NCBI RefSeq assembly: GCF_025938095.1
Contig: NZ_JAPCZF010000002.1
Location: 372,001-436,000 of the forward strand
Direction of reading: 5' to 3'
Source: Novosphingobium sp. JCM 18896
Lineage (GTDB): Bacteria > Pseudomonadota > Alphaproteobacteria > Sphingomonadales > Sphingomonadaceae
DNA length: 64,000 nucleotides
Shown: positions 1 through 7,840 of the stretch, piece by piece
How the letters are laid out: every line of letters starts with the position of its first letter
How positions within the stretch are numbered: the first letter of the stretch is position 1
The notes under the pieces: model-generated
Told to the model about the DNA's origin: nothing
The model's database searches: none
Seen by the model: the letters and a program-made list of their open reading frames with translations, nothing else
Translations under genes and position numbers: made by a program

Positions 1-4
1 AGCG

Positions 5-640
5 ATGGCTGAGGCAAACGGCCGCCTGGTCCACCTGGTCGACGACGACGAGGCGATCCGCCGTTCGGCCAGTTTCATGCTGCGCACGTCGGGCCTAGTG
101 GTGAAGACCTATGCCTCGGGCGTCGAACTGCTCGACCAGGCCAAGGACCTGATGGCAGGCTGTGTTCTGCTCGACGTGCGCATGCCCGAGATGAGCGGGC
201 TCGAAGTCCAGCAGGCGCTGCGGACGCGCGGCGTGCATCTGCCGGTGATCGTCATGACCGGGCACGGCGACGTCACCGTCGCGGTCCAGGCGATGAAGGC
301 CGGCGCGGTCGATTTCATCGAGAAGCCGTTCGAGAAGGCGGTCATGCTCGCCGCGCTCGAAGAGGGCTTCGCCCGGCTCGAACGCAGCGGCCGCGTCGCC
401 GCGCGCGCCGAGGAGGCGAACGCCCGGCTCGAGATCCTGACCCCGCGCGAGCGCGAGGTGCTCGAAGGCCTGGTCCGCGGTCATCCGAACAAGACGATCG
501 CCTACGATCTCGAGATCAGTCCGCGCACGGTCGAGATCCACCGCGCCAACGTGATGACCAAGCTCGGCGTGTCGAGCCTGTCCGAAGCGCTGCGCGTGGC
601 TTTTGCCGCAGGCCTCGGCGAAAGCGATCCGGCTAGTTGA
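5..640 (+). CDS. fixJ: FixJ-family two-component response regulator
   Basis: This 211-residue protein has an N-terminal receiver domain (about 8-120) with the acidic pocket D13-D15, phospho-acceptor D57 in 'LLDVRMPEMSG', T85 and K107 in 'EKPF'. A LuxR/FixJ-type helix-turn-helix follows (about 143-200, starting 'LTPREREVLEGL'). Length and layout match FixJ, which activates micro-oxic respiration genes after phosphorylation by the haem sensor kinase FixL. The start codon lies 5 bases into the window, so the partner kinase gene is presumably just to the left, which I cannot see. Its last 8 bases overlap the 3' end of the convergent small gene. The cbb3 oxidase cluster nearby supports the FixJ assignment over other NarL/FixJ regulators. 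Confidence 0.88.
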   Translation: MAEANGRLVHLVDDDEAIRRSASFMLRTSGLVVKTYASGVELLDQAKDLMAGCVLLDVRMPEMSGLEVQQALRTRGVHLPVIVMTGHGDVTVAVQAMKAGAVDFIEKPFEKAVMLAALEEGFARLERSGRVAARAEEANARLEILTPREREVLEGLVRGHPNKTIAYDLEISPRTVEIHRANVMTKLGVSSLSEALRVAFAAGLGESDPAS

Positions 641-986
641 GCCGTTCGAGCCGCGCCACGCGGAACGGCAGCGGCGTTCCGTCGGGCTCGGCCAGCAACA
701 CGTCGGCGCCGCTGTGGAAGGCCGGCAGGCCCGGCTGGATCACCGGATCGCCGCCGGCATAGGCGAAGGCCCAGCCCTGCGCGGTCTTGACCACGCGGCC
801 CGAGAGATCGGCCTGGCTCGGCCAGAAACGACGCACCGTGGCACGCGCCGGCAGGCGGGTCAGTGCGCCCTCGTCGATCGCGCCCGCGGCATCGAGCGGC
901 AGCCTCAGCAGATAGACGCGGCTGGCCGAACCGCGCGGAAAATCGCGGGTTTCGGCCAGTTCCAGACGTATCGACTGCCAGGTCAT
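633..986 (-). CDS. Hypothetical protein between fixJ and the FNR-type regulator
   Basis: A 117-residue protein I do not recognise. It has no signal peptide, membrane segment or cysteine motif. It begins 'MTWQSIRLELAETRDFPRG' and is rich in Leu, Ala and Arg, with a short beta-rich pattern (for example 'SASRVYLLRLPLD'). It starts two bases after the stop of the upstream FNR-type regulator on the same strand, so the two are probably co-transcribed. It overlaps the 3' end of fixJ by 8 bases. The tight spacing suggests a role tied to the regulator, but nothing in the sequence shows a function. Confidence 0.7.
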   Translation of the reverse strand: MTWQSIRLELAETRDFPRGSASRVYLLRLPLDAAGAIDEGALTRLPARATVRRFWPSQADLSGRVVKTAQGWAFAYAGGDPVIQPGLPAFHSGADVLLAEPDGTPLPFRVARLERLN

Positions 987-988
987 GC

Positions 989-1684
989 TCAGCCGGCACA
1001 GGCTTCGAGCGCGTCGCGATCGAGCACGACGATCGAGCGGCGATCGGGCGTGTCGATCACGCCCTCTTCGCGCAGCCGGGTGATCTGGCGGCTGACGGTC
1101 TCGATCGTCAGGCCCAGCAGTTCGCCGATCTCCTGACGGCCGAAAGGCAGCGCGAAGCGCAAGGGTGCGGCGTCGTTATCGTTGTCCGCGAGGCGATCGG
1201 CCATTTCGAGCAGGAAGGCCGAGACCCGCTCGGTCGCGCTCTTGCGGCCGAGCAGCATCATCCACTGCCGCGTGCGGTCGAGCTCGGTCAGCGTCCGCTG
1301 CAGCAGGCGGTGCTCGAGATCGGGGTGGTCGCGCGCGAAATCGTCGAAAGCCGCGCGCGGAAAAGTGCATATCTTTGCGTCGGTTAGTGCGACGATCGAG
1401 TGATCGGTGGTCTTGCCGAAAGGCCGGCCGATGAAGTCGCTGGCGAACATGATTCCCAAGGTCTGGTCACGGCCGTCGACGCTCGACGAGGAGAGCTTGA
1501 GCACGCCGTCGATGACATTGCCGACCAGCAGGGAATCGTCACCCTGCCACTGCAGGGTCTGGCCGCGCTGGATCGTCTGATGCCGGCCGAGGCGGTTGAG
1601 CCGGTCGAGATCGGCTTCGCAGAGCGATTGGCAGATGGCGCGTTCGCGCACACCGCAGTCGGCACAGGTCGTCATCGTTTTCAT
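989..1684 (-). CDS. fnrL: FNR/CRP-family oxygen-responsive transcriptional regulator
   Basis: This 231-residue regulator has an N-terminal cysteine cluster (C7, C10, C18, C22) and an internal cysteine C106. That arrangement fits FNR-type proteins, which hold an oxygen-labile [4Fe-4S] cluster, rather than cysteine-free FixK. A cyclic-nucleotide-binding-like barrel (about 30-120) is followed by a dimerisation helix and a winged HTH. The recognition helix 'LTIETVSRQITRL' keeps E195, S198 and R199, the E-xx-SR pattern that reads TTGAT half-sites. Such boxes occur before ccoN and several genes to the right, so this protein is the likely regulator. A second in-frame ATG at codon 4 is an alternative start; neither has a clear ribosome binding site. 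Confidence 0.88.
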   Translation of the reverse strand: MKTMTTCADCGVRERAICQSLCEADLDRLNRLGRHQTIQRGQTLQWQGDDSLLVGNVIDGVLKLSSSSVDGRDQTLGIMFASDFIGRPFGKTTDHSIVALTDAKICTFPRAAFDDFARDHPDLEHRLLQRTLTELDRTRQWMMLLGRKSATERVSAFLLEMADRLADNDNDAAPLRFALPFGRQEIGELLGLTIETVSRQITRLREEGVIDTPDRRSIVVLDRDALEACAG

Positions 1685-1694
1685 CCGGAAAATG

Positions 1695-1706
1695 CTGATA
1701 AATCAG
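1695..1706. promoter_or_regulatory. Short palindrome just upstream of the FNR-type regulator
   Basis: CTGAT and ATCAG arms separated by two bases lie 10 bases before the regulator's ATG. The half-sites resemble FNR half-sites but the spacer is 2 rather than 4, so this is not a standard FNR box. It could be a variant autoregulatory site or chance. Confidence 0.25.
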
Positions 1707-1791
1707 TCTATCGGGCAATCGCGTCGGCGTCGGTATACGTAAATGACCGGAGAACTTGACGGCTGCCTTTGCTGCCGCATTCGCGCCGCTG

Positions 1792-3105
1792 TCAGACCGC
1801 GGAGCTGAAACGGCGCGCGTCTTGCCGGCGATAGGGATCGAACAGCGCGGCGATCGTGCGCGCATAGGGCAGACCGGCGGGCGCGATGACCAGTTCGCCG
1901 TCGCGGATCGCCGCCAGCCCGGCCCTGACGAAGCGATCGAGATCGCGCTCGCTCTCGTGCAACAACTGCGCGTCGAGCCGCGCCCGACCCTGGCACAGCA
2001 GCGCCGCGATCACCGCGCCGCGGCGGCGGTCCTCGTCCGAGCGGCGCAGCCCGCGCTCGACTGGCAGGCGATCCTGCGAGAGCAGCATGCGATAGCGGCC
2101 GGCGTTCTTCTGGTTCTGGACGAGCAGGCCAGGGAACGCGCTGATCGCCGAGGCGCCGAGCCCGATCAGGATCGGCGCCTGGTCGTCGGTAAAGCCCTGG
2201 AAATTGCGCCGCAGGTGTCCGGCCCGCGCGGCTCGCGCCAGCGGATCCTCCGGCCGTGCGAAATGATCGAAGCCGACCGGGACATAGCCGGCACCGGCGA
2301 GCCAGTCGTGGCCGAACTCGGCCATGGCGAAGCGCTCGGCCTGGCCGGGCAGGGCGGCGGCGTCGATCTTCTGCTGGCGCGGGATCAGGTGCGGGACATG
2401 GGCATAGCCGAACAGCGCGACACGATCCGCGCCGAGCATGTGCGTCAGCGCGAGGCTGGCCTTGAGCGCATCGCGATCCTGGCCGGGCAGGCCGTACATC
2501 AGATCGTAGTTGAGCGAGGTCACCCCGGCCTCGCGCAGCAGCGCGGTGCAACGCTCGATCAGATGCGTGGGCTGGATCCTGCCGATCGCCACCTGGGCCG
2601 CAGCGTCGAAGGTCTGGACGCCGAGGCTGGCGCGGGTGACGCCGACCCGGCCGAGCACCTGAGTCCAGTCGCGGTCGAGCGTCCTCGGGTCGAGTTCGAC
2701 CGAGATTTCGGGATCGGCCAGCGGAAAGGCCTGGGTCAGCGCCAGGATCAGCCGCACGAAGTCGGTCGGCTGGATCGCATTGGGGCTGCCGCCGCCAAAG
2801 GCGATCCGCCGTACCCGCGCGCCCGGCGGCAGGCGGCTGCCGACCAGCGCGATCTCACGGTGCAGCGCGTCGAGGTAAGAGGCCAGCCGCTGCCGCTTGT
2901 TGGCGCGACCGGTGTTGCAGCCGCAGTACCAGCAGATCGCCTCGCAAAACGGGACGTGCAGGTAGAGCGAAACGTCGCCCGTCGCCGTGACCAGCGCGGC
3001 TTCGAGATCGACCTCGTCGATCCCCGTGCCGAACTCGGCCGCCGTGGGGTAGGAGGTATAGCGCGGCACCGGGGTGCTCAGCAGATCGGGATGATAAGGC
3101 CACAT
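1792..3105 (-). CDS. hemN: Oxygen-independent coproporphyrinogen III oxidase
   Basis: HemN is the radical-SAM enzyme that converts coproporphyrinogen III to protoporphyrinogen IX without oxygen, supplying haem in micro-oxic growth. The cluster motif is C54-x3-C58-x2-C61 ('CEAICWYCGCN'), followed by the HemN glycine motif 'FGGGSPN'. I chose the ATG giving 'MWPYHPDLLSTPVPRYTSYP', which is where known HemN proteins begin; an upstream in-frame ATG at 3141 would add 12 unconserved residues. That upstream ATG abuts an FNR-like box at 3141-3154, which argues for the internal start. The chosen ATG has no ribosome binding site. It stands divergently from nothing close by and belongs functionally to the cco block. 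Confidence 0.93.
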   Translation of the reverse strand: MWPYHPDLLSTPVPRYTSYPTAAEFGTGIDEVDLEAALVTATGDVSLYLHVPFCEAICWYCGCNTGRANKRQRLASYLDALHREIALVGSRLPPGARVRRIAFGGGSPNAIQPTDFVRLILALTQAFPLADPEISVELDPRTLDRDWTQVLGRVGVTRASLGVQTFDAAAQVAIGRIQPTHLIERCTALLREAGVTSLNYDLMYGLPGQDRDALKASLALTHMLGADRVALFGYAHVPHLIPRQQKIDAAALPGQAERFAMAEFGHDWLAGAGYVPVGFDHFARPEDPLARAARAGHLRRNFQGFTDDQAPILIGLGASAISAFPGLLVQNQKNAGRYRMLLSQDRLPVERGLRRSDEDRRRGAVIAALLCQGRARLDAQLLHESERDLDRFVRAGLAAIRDGELVIAPAGLPYARTIAALFDPYRRQDARRFSSAV

Positions 3106-3140
3106 GCGGGGCTTTCTGGCGCTGTCTGGCGGCGAGATCA

Positions 3141-3154
3141 TTGCGGCAGGTCAA
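3141..3154 (-). promoter_or_regulatory. Weak FNR-like box upstream of hemN
   Basis: TTGCG-N4-GTCAA matches 7 of 10 positions of the FNR consensus. Its centre is about 42 bases from the hemN ATG, and a -10-like CAGAAA lies in the expected place (3113-3118, minus strand). If used as a class II site, transcription would begin at or next to the start codon. Confidence 0.4.
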
Positions 3155-3164
3155 GAACCCGAGA

Positions 3165-3287
3165 TCCTCCCCTGTAAGGGGAGGTGGCATCCCGTAGGGA
3201 TGACGGAGGGGTGTCCCCATCTCGGAGAGGGTTACACCCCTCCACCACCAGCTCCGCTGGCGGTCCCCCTCCCCTTACAGGGGAGGA
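3165..3287. repeat. Long intergenic palindromic repeat, family A copy 1
   Basis: The outer 20-base arms (3165-3184 and 3268-3287) are perfect reverse complements, and inner arms ending GGAGGGGTG and CACCCCTCC nest inside. A related copy lies at 13429-13560. The element sits between hemN and the last gene of the cco operon and can form a large hairpin, so it may also act as a terminator. Confidence 0.8.
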
Positions 3288-3288
3288 A

Positions 3289-3501
3289 CTAGCCGGGCCG
3301 CACGCCCCGCTTGCGGCCATGACAACCCTTGGCGCAACAGGTCGAGCTCTGCTCCTGCGGTGCGTCCGAACGCAGCGGCACGGTGATCGCCTGCGCTCCT
3401 CCCGCACAAGACAGCGCGGTCAGCGTCATGCCCGCCGGCGCCGAGGCATTGAGCGCCGCCGGCACCAGCGCCAGCAGGCCGAACGGCGCGGCGCGCCTCA
3501 C
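3289..3501 (-). CDS. Small hypothetical protein downstream of ccoS
   Basis: A 70-residue product beginning at a GTG that overlaps the ccoS stop (GTGA, 3498-3501), which indicates translational coupling. The N-terminus 'RRAAPFGLLALVPAALNAS' looks like a signal peptide or membrane anchor, and the C-terminus carries 'CCAKGCHGRKRG' with closely spaced cysteines and a basic tail. I know no named family. Position at the end of ccoNOQPGHIS and a clustered-cysteine tail would fit a role in copper handling or oxidase assembly, but that is inference. A longer reading from an ATG at 3606 would run over ccoS and is less likely. Confidence 0.65.
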   Translation of the reverse strand: MRRAAPFGLLALVPAALNASAPAGMTLTALSCAGGAQAITVPLRSDAPQEQSSTCCAKGCHGRKRGVRPG

Positions 3502-3653
3502 GGCCGCTCTCCGGGTTCTTCGTCGATCAGGATGCGGTTGGCCGCGCCCTCGAGATCGTCGAACTGGCCGCCGCGCAGCGCCCAGAAGAAGGTGCCGAGG
3601 CTGCACAGCCCGAGGAACAACGCGATCGGGATCAGGGTAGCGAGACTGGTCAT
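3498..3653 (-). CDS. ccoS: cbb3 oxidase maturation protein CcoS
   Basis: This 51-residue protein has one N-terminal membrane helix ('LATLIPIALFLGLCSLGTFF') followed by 'WALRGGQFDDLEGAANRIL', the hallmark of CcoS/FixS. CcoS is needed to insert cofactors (haem b and CuB) into cbb3-type cytochrome c oxidase. It lies 13 bases after the copper ATPase gene ccoI and overlaps the next small gene by four bases, so it is part of the same operon. Confidence 0.93.
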   Translation of the reverse strand: MTSLATLIPIALFLGLCSLGTFFWALRGGQFDDLEGAANRILIDEEPGERP

Positions 3654-3666
3654 TGGGCGGCCCTCC

Positions 3667-5784
3667 TCAGGCAACTCTCGCCAGGCGGAGCGAATTGGCG
3701 ATCACCAGGATCGAGCTGCTGGCCATGGCCACGGCCGCGATCAGCGGGGTGACATGGCCGAGCACCGCCAGCGGCACGGCCAGCACGTTGTAGCCCACGG
3801 CCAGCGCGAAGTTCTGGCGCACCACCTGCAGGGTCGCGCGTGCGGCGCGGACGGCGCGCGGCAGGGCGCTGAGCGAATCCCCGAGGAACACCACGTCCGC
3901 CGCCTGACGGCCGACGTCGCTGGCCGTGCCCGGCGCGATCGAGGCATCGGCGGCGGCGAGTGCCGGCCCGTCGTTGAGCCCGTCGCCGACCATCAGCACG
4001 AAGTGCCCGCCGTTCTGCAGCCGGTGGATCGCGTCGGTCTTGTCACGCGGGCTGGCGCTGGCCTGGCCGGTGAGCCCGGTCAGCCGCGCCACTTCGGCGA
4101 CGGCGCCGGCGTTGTCGCCCGAGAGGATCGAGCTCTGCACGCCCAGCGCCGTCAGCTGCGCCAGGGCCTCGCAGCAATCGGGACGCAGCGCGTCGGTGAA
4201 GCCGATCAGCCGCACCGGCCAGTCGGTGACATGCAGCGCCACGGCCATGCGGCCCGCGACCTCGGGCCGCCGCAGGGCCACCGGCATGCCCTGCCACAGG
4301 CCGCGCACGCCGTAGCCGGGCACCTCACGTACGTCTTCGAGCGCTGCGGGGAAATGGCCCCCCACGATCAGCGCATCGGCGAGGGCACGCGACAAAGGAT
4401 GGCGACTGTGCGAGGCCAGCGCGAGAGCGATCCCCCGCTCGCGTTCGGACAGAACCGCCAGCGCCGCGGCATCGGGCACGGGCCGTCCCAGGGTCAGCGA
4501 ACCGGTCTTGTCGATCAGCGCGCGATCGACACCCGCCAGCCGTTCGAGCGCCGAGCCATCCTTGACCATGATCCCCGCGCGCATCAGCGCGCCGCAGGCG
4601 ACGACCTGCGCCACGGGCACGGCCAGCCCGATCGCGCAGGGACAGGTGATGATCAGCACGGCGATGGCGATCACCGTCGACTGGTAGGCGCCCGCCCCCA
4701 TCAGCATCCAGCCGATGAAGCTGGCCAGCGCCAGGCTGTGTACCGCCGGGGCATAGAGCCGCGCGGCGCGATCGGCGATCCGCACATAGGCAGAGCGCGC
4801 CTGCCCCGCCGCCTCCATCAGTCGCGCGATCTCGGCGAGCGAGGTGTCGGCCCCCGCGGCGGTGACGCGCACGTCGATCGGCGCATCGAGATTGAGCGTG
4901 CCGGCGTGGACCGCCTGCCCCGGCTCGGCCCGGACCGGCGCGCTTTCGCCCGTCAGCAGCGACTGGTCGAGTGCGGTGCGCCCGCTGACGATCGCGCCGT
5001 CGGCGGCGAGCCGCTCGCCCGCGGCGACACGCATCAGCATGCCCGGCGCGAGGCTGGCGGCGCCCAGCCATTCGAGCTTGCCGCCCGGGGTCAGCACCAT
5101 GGCGCCCGGCGCGGCCTGGCGCAGCAGGGCATCGACCCCGGCGCGCGCGCGATCGCGCATCATCGCGTCGAGCGTGCGCCCGGCGAGCAGGAAGAACAGC
5201 AGCATCAAGGTGCCGTCGAACCAGGCGGTGTGGCCGCCGGTCACGGTCTCGTAGAGGCTCAGTGCCGTGGCGAGCAGCACGCCGATCGAGATCGGCACGT
5301 CCATGTTGGTGCGCAGGCGGCGCAGCGCGGACCACGCCGAGGCGAAGAACGGCCAGCCGGCATAGGCCGTCGCCGGCACGCCGATCAGCGCCGAGAGCCA
5401 GTGGAACAGCCAGCGCGTGCCACCTTCCGCACCCGACCAGATCGAGACCGACAGCAGCATGACGTTCATCGCGGCAAAGCCCGCCACGGCCAGCGGCGCC
5501 AGCAGCGGCTTCACCGCCGAGGGCCGCGCCCCCAGCTCCTCGCTGCGCGGCTGGCTGGCGAAGCCGATCGCCTCGAGCGCGGCGACCAGATCGGGCACGG
5601 AAACGTCCGGATGATGCGCGACGCGCACCTGCCGGGCGGTCAGGTTGACCCTTGCGCGCGCGACGGCGGGCATCTGCTCAAGCCCGCGCTCGACCTTGGC
5701 CATGCAGCCCGCGCAATGCATGCCGGGCACGACCAGCACGGTCTCGCTCAGCGGCTCGTCGACGATCGGCACGACGGCGTTCAT
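3667..5784 (-). CDS. ccoI: Copper-exporting P1B-type ATPase for cbb3 oxidase assembly (CcoI/FixI)
   Basis: This 705-residue heavy-metal ATPase has an N-terminal metal-binding domain with C24-x2-C27 ('GMHCAGC'), the actuator motif TGES (278-281), the membrane CPC motif (381-383), the phosphorylation motif DKTG (425-428), the HP motif (462-463) and GDGLND (600-605). The CcoI/FixI subgroup delivers copper for the CuB centre of cbb3 oxidase. Its stop lies 13 bases before ccoS, and its ATG overlaps the end of ccoH by four bases, so assembly genes are translationally linked. Confidence 0.95.
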   Translation of the reverse strand: MNAVVPIVDEPLSETVLVVPGMHCAGCMAKVERGLEQMPAVARARVNLTARQVRVAHHPDVSVPDLVAALEAIGFASQPRSEELGARPSAVKPLLAPLAVAGFAAMNVMLLSVSIWSGAEGGTRWLFHWLSALIGVPATAYAGWPFFASAWSALRRLRTNMDVPISIGVLLATALSLYETVTGGHTAWFDGTLMLLFFLLAGRTLDAMMRDRARAGVDALLRQAAPGAMVLTPGGKLEWLGAASLAPGMLMRVAAGERLAADGAIVSGRTALDQSLLTGESAPVRAEPGQAVHAGTLNLDAPIDVRVTAAGADTSLAEIARLMEAAGQARSAYVRIADRAARLYAPAVHSLALASFIGWMLMGAGAYQSTVIAIAVLIITCPCAIGLAVPVAQVVACGALMRAGIMVKDGSALERLAGVDRALIDKTGSLTLGRPVPDAAALAVLSERERGIALALASHSRHPLSRALADALIVGGHFPAALEDVREVPGYGVRGLWQGMPVALRRPEVAGRMAVALHVTDWPVRLIGFTDALRPDCCEALAQLTALGVQSSILSGDNAGAVAEVARLTGLTGQASASPRDKTDAIHRLQNGGHFVLMVGDGLNDGPALAAADASIAPGTASDVGRQAADVVFLGDSLSALPRAVRAARATLQVVRQNFALAVGYNVLAVPLAVLGHVTPLIAAVAMASSSILVIANSLRLARVA

Positions 5785-6398
5785 CGCAGGTCTCCTTCGC
5801 TGCGCCAGATTTTTGTCGTGCCCGCGCGGACCTCGAGCCGCAGCCGCCAGCGGCCGGCGGGGAGCTTCTCGGCCGATACGAAGCGGCCTGCGCCCGCGGG
5901 CACGAAGTGCAGGACCACGTCGCGCGCATGGCCGAGCGGGTGGCGCGCGACGGCTTCGACCGTGGCCGCCGCGTCGGGGCCGGCCAGCGTCAGGGTGACG
6001 CGCCCGTCGGCCGCGCGGCCGAAATCGGCCTTCCAGCCCAGCGCGCGTTCGGTCGCCGCCTCGTCGAGCCAGCGGTTGAAGTGCTGGCTGGCGACATAGG
6101 AATTGTCGACCACCACTCCGCCGAAAGTAGCCCCCGCGAGCCGCGCCATGGTCACGTTGACCGCGATCACCACGGCGAAGAAGCCCACCAGGATCGCGAC
6201 CATGTGGCGGCCGGTGAATGCTTTGCCTCGCCTCGCAAAATTTCCGTCATCCCCAGCCCCTCTCCCGTCATCCCCGCGAAGGCGGGGATCCATCTCCGGC
6301 GCTGCGATCGTGGAGAGACCTGGAGATGGCCCCCCGCCTTCGCGGGGGTGACGGGGATTTGGGTTCGGACGGGCCGTGCTCGCAAAGCTGCTCATCAT
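5781..6398 (-). CDS. ccoH: CcoH/FixH family protein with a repeat-derived N-terminal extension
   Basis: Residues 66-205 match FixH/CcoH, a membrane protein needed for cbb3 assembly: a membrane helix 'MVAILVGFFAVVIAVN' and a periplasmic domain. Just before that methionine the reading frame still carries 'KAFTGRH', usual FixH N-terminal sequence, so the true start is probably farther upstream. The frame stays open to an ATG at 6398 that overlaps the ccoG stop (ATGA) and has a GGGAG ribosome binding site. The stretch between is translated through a palindromic repeat (6264-6355), giving about 60 residues such as 'HPREGGGPSP' and 'MDPRLRGDDG'. A shorter product from the ATG at 6203, which lacks a ribosome binding site, is the alternative. 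Confidence 0.8.
   Translation of the reverse strand: MMSSFASTARPNPNPRHPREGGGPSPGLSTIAAPEMDPRLRGDDGRGAGDDGNFARRGKAFTGRHMVAILVGFFAVVIAVNVTMARLAGATFGGVVVDNSYVASQHFNRWLDEAATERALGWKADFGRAADGRVTLTLAGPDAAATVEAVARHPLGHARDVVLHFVPAGAGRFVSAEKLPAGRWRLRLEVRAGTTKIWRSEGDLR
6264..6355. repeat. Family B palindromic repeat inside the ccoH reading frame
   Basis: Arms beginning CCCGTCATCCCCGCGAAGG and ending with their imperfect complement flank a short centre. The same kind of element occurs at 11479, 12425, 19507, 28687, 28929 and 36536. This copy lies between ccoG and the conserved part of ccoH and is read through in frame. Confidence 0.85.
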
Positions 6399-7840
6399 TC
6401 ATCTCCCGGCCCGTCGAAGCGGACCTTGTGCGTGTCGCTGCCGCCCTCGGCATCGAGCGCGCGGACGGTGAGGCGAAAGTCCTGCGCGGGCGTGCCGGCG
6501 GGTGCGGTGACGTAGAGGCGGACCGATGCGGCCTGGTCGGCGGCGACCGTGCGACGCAGGGCACGCGCCGCCTGCCCGCGCGGCATGTCGTCGCTCCACA
6601 TCACACCACGGTCGAGCCCGAGCAGCGCGATCTCCATCGCGCGCGGGCGGCTTTCCATATTGCGCAGCTTGACCGTGTAGGCGTTGCGCACGGCACCGTC
6701 GCTGAGCACCATATAGGGCGGATTGCGATCGCGATCGGCCGAGATGTCGATGTGCCGCCGCGTGCCCAGCGCAAACAGCAGGCCAGCGCCGATCGCGCAC
6801 CAAACGCCGAAATAGACCAGCACGCGCGGGCGCAGGATCGACTTCAAGGGCTGGTGGCGCGCCGCCCCGGCCTTCTCGGCCTCGGCACCCTGGAGCGTGA
6901 CATAGTCGATCAGCCGCGGCGCACGGCCGACCTGTGCCATGACGGCATCGCAGGCGTCGATGCACAGCGCGCAGGTGATGCAGCCGACCTGCGGCCCCTC
7001 GCGGATGTCGATCCCGGTGGGGCAGACCGCCACGCACTGGTTGCAGTCGACGCAGTCTCCGCCGGTGTGCTGCTTGACCGAACCGCGCGGTTCGCCGCGC
7101 CAGTCCTTGTAGGTCACGGTCAGCGAATTCTCGTCGAGCATCGCGGTCTGGATGCGCGGCCAGGGGCACATGTAGATGCAGACCTGCTCGCGCAGCACGC
7201 CGCCGAGCACGAAGGTCGTCGCGGTGAGGGTCGCCACGGTGGCATAGGCCACCGGCGCGGCCTGGCCCGACCAGAAATCGCGCACCAGGCTGGGCGCATC
7301 GGCGAAGTAGAGGATCCAGGCACCGCCGGTCCAGAAGCTGACGAAGAGGTAGATCGACCACTTGAGCGTGCGCTTGCCGATCTTCTCCATGGTCCAGCCG
7401 CTGCGCTGCAGCCGCAGCTGCGCGTTGCGATCGCCGTCGATCAGCCGGTCGACATGCTGGAACAGGTCGGTCCAGACCGTCTGCGGGCACGAGTAGCCGC
7501 ACCAGGCGCGGCCGACGGCGCTCGTGACGATGAACAGGCCGATCCCCGCCATGATCAGCAGGCCGGCGACGAAGTAGAACTCGTGCGGCCAGATCTCGAT
7601 GCCGAACATGTAGAAGCGGCGATGCGCGAGATCGACCAGCACGGCCTGGTCGGGCGCATAGGGACCGCGATCCCAGCGCAGCCAGGGCGTGCCGTAGTAG
7701 ATCGCCAGGGTGACGCCCATCCAGCCCCACTTGATCCGGCGATAGAGCCCGTCGACCGCCTTGGGAAACACCGCCCGGCGCTTCTCGTAGAGGGGGGCAT
7801 CCTCCCCAGGATGGGGAGGACTATCGAGGACCGGCAGCAT
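6395..7840 (-). CDS. ccoG: cbb3 oxidase accessory protein CcoG (ferredoxin-like copper reductase)
   Basis: A roughly 481-residue polytopic membrane protein of the CcoG/FixG/RdxA family. It carries 'GRAWCGYSCPQTVW' and two ferredoxin-type [4Fe-4S] motifs ('CVDCNQCVAVCP' and 'CITCALCIDACD'). CcoG proteins reduce copper for delivery to the cbb3 oxidase. I place the start at the ATG at 7840, which has a GGGGAAGAG ribosome binding site and overlaps the ccoP end by 20 bases; an ATG at 7873 would lengthen the overlap. A perfect 9-base-arm hairpin (7800-7820) sits in the first codons and looks like a stray piece of repeat family A. Confidence 0.94.
   Translation of the reverse strand: MLPVLDSPPHPGEDAPLYEKRRAVFPKAVDGLYRRIKWGWMGVTLAIYYGTPWLRWDRGPYAPDQAVLVDLAHRRFYMFGIEIWPHEFYFVAGLLIMAGIGLFIVTSAVGRAWCGYSCPQTVWTDLFQHVDRLIDGDRNAQLRLQRSGWTMEKIGKRTLKWSIYLFVSFWTGGAWILYFADAPSLVRDFWSGQAAPVAYATVATLTATTFVLGGVLREQVCIYMCPWPRIQTAMLDENSLTVTYKDWRGEPRGSVKQHTGGDCVDCNQCVAVCPTGIDIREGPQVGCITCALCIDACDAVMAQVGRAPRLIDYVTLQGAEAEKAGAARHQPLKSILRPRVLVYFGVWCAIGAGLLFALGTRRHIDISADRDRNPPYMVLSDGAVRNAYTVKLRNMESRPRAMEIALLGLDRGVMWSDDMPRGQAARALRRTVAADQAASVRLYVTAPAGTPAQDFRLTVRALDAEGGSDTHKVRFDGPGDE

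Noticed and set aside
1695..1706. True FNR box before the FNR-type gene
   Set aside because: The spacer is 2 rather than 4 bases; it is listed only as a low-confidence palindrome.
3184..6099. A 971-codon open frame on the plus strand
   Set aside because: It is antisense to ccoS, ccoI and ccoH, rich in Arg/Gly/His as expected for a shadow frame in GC-rich DNA, and has no recognisable domain.
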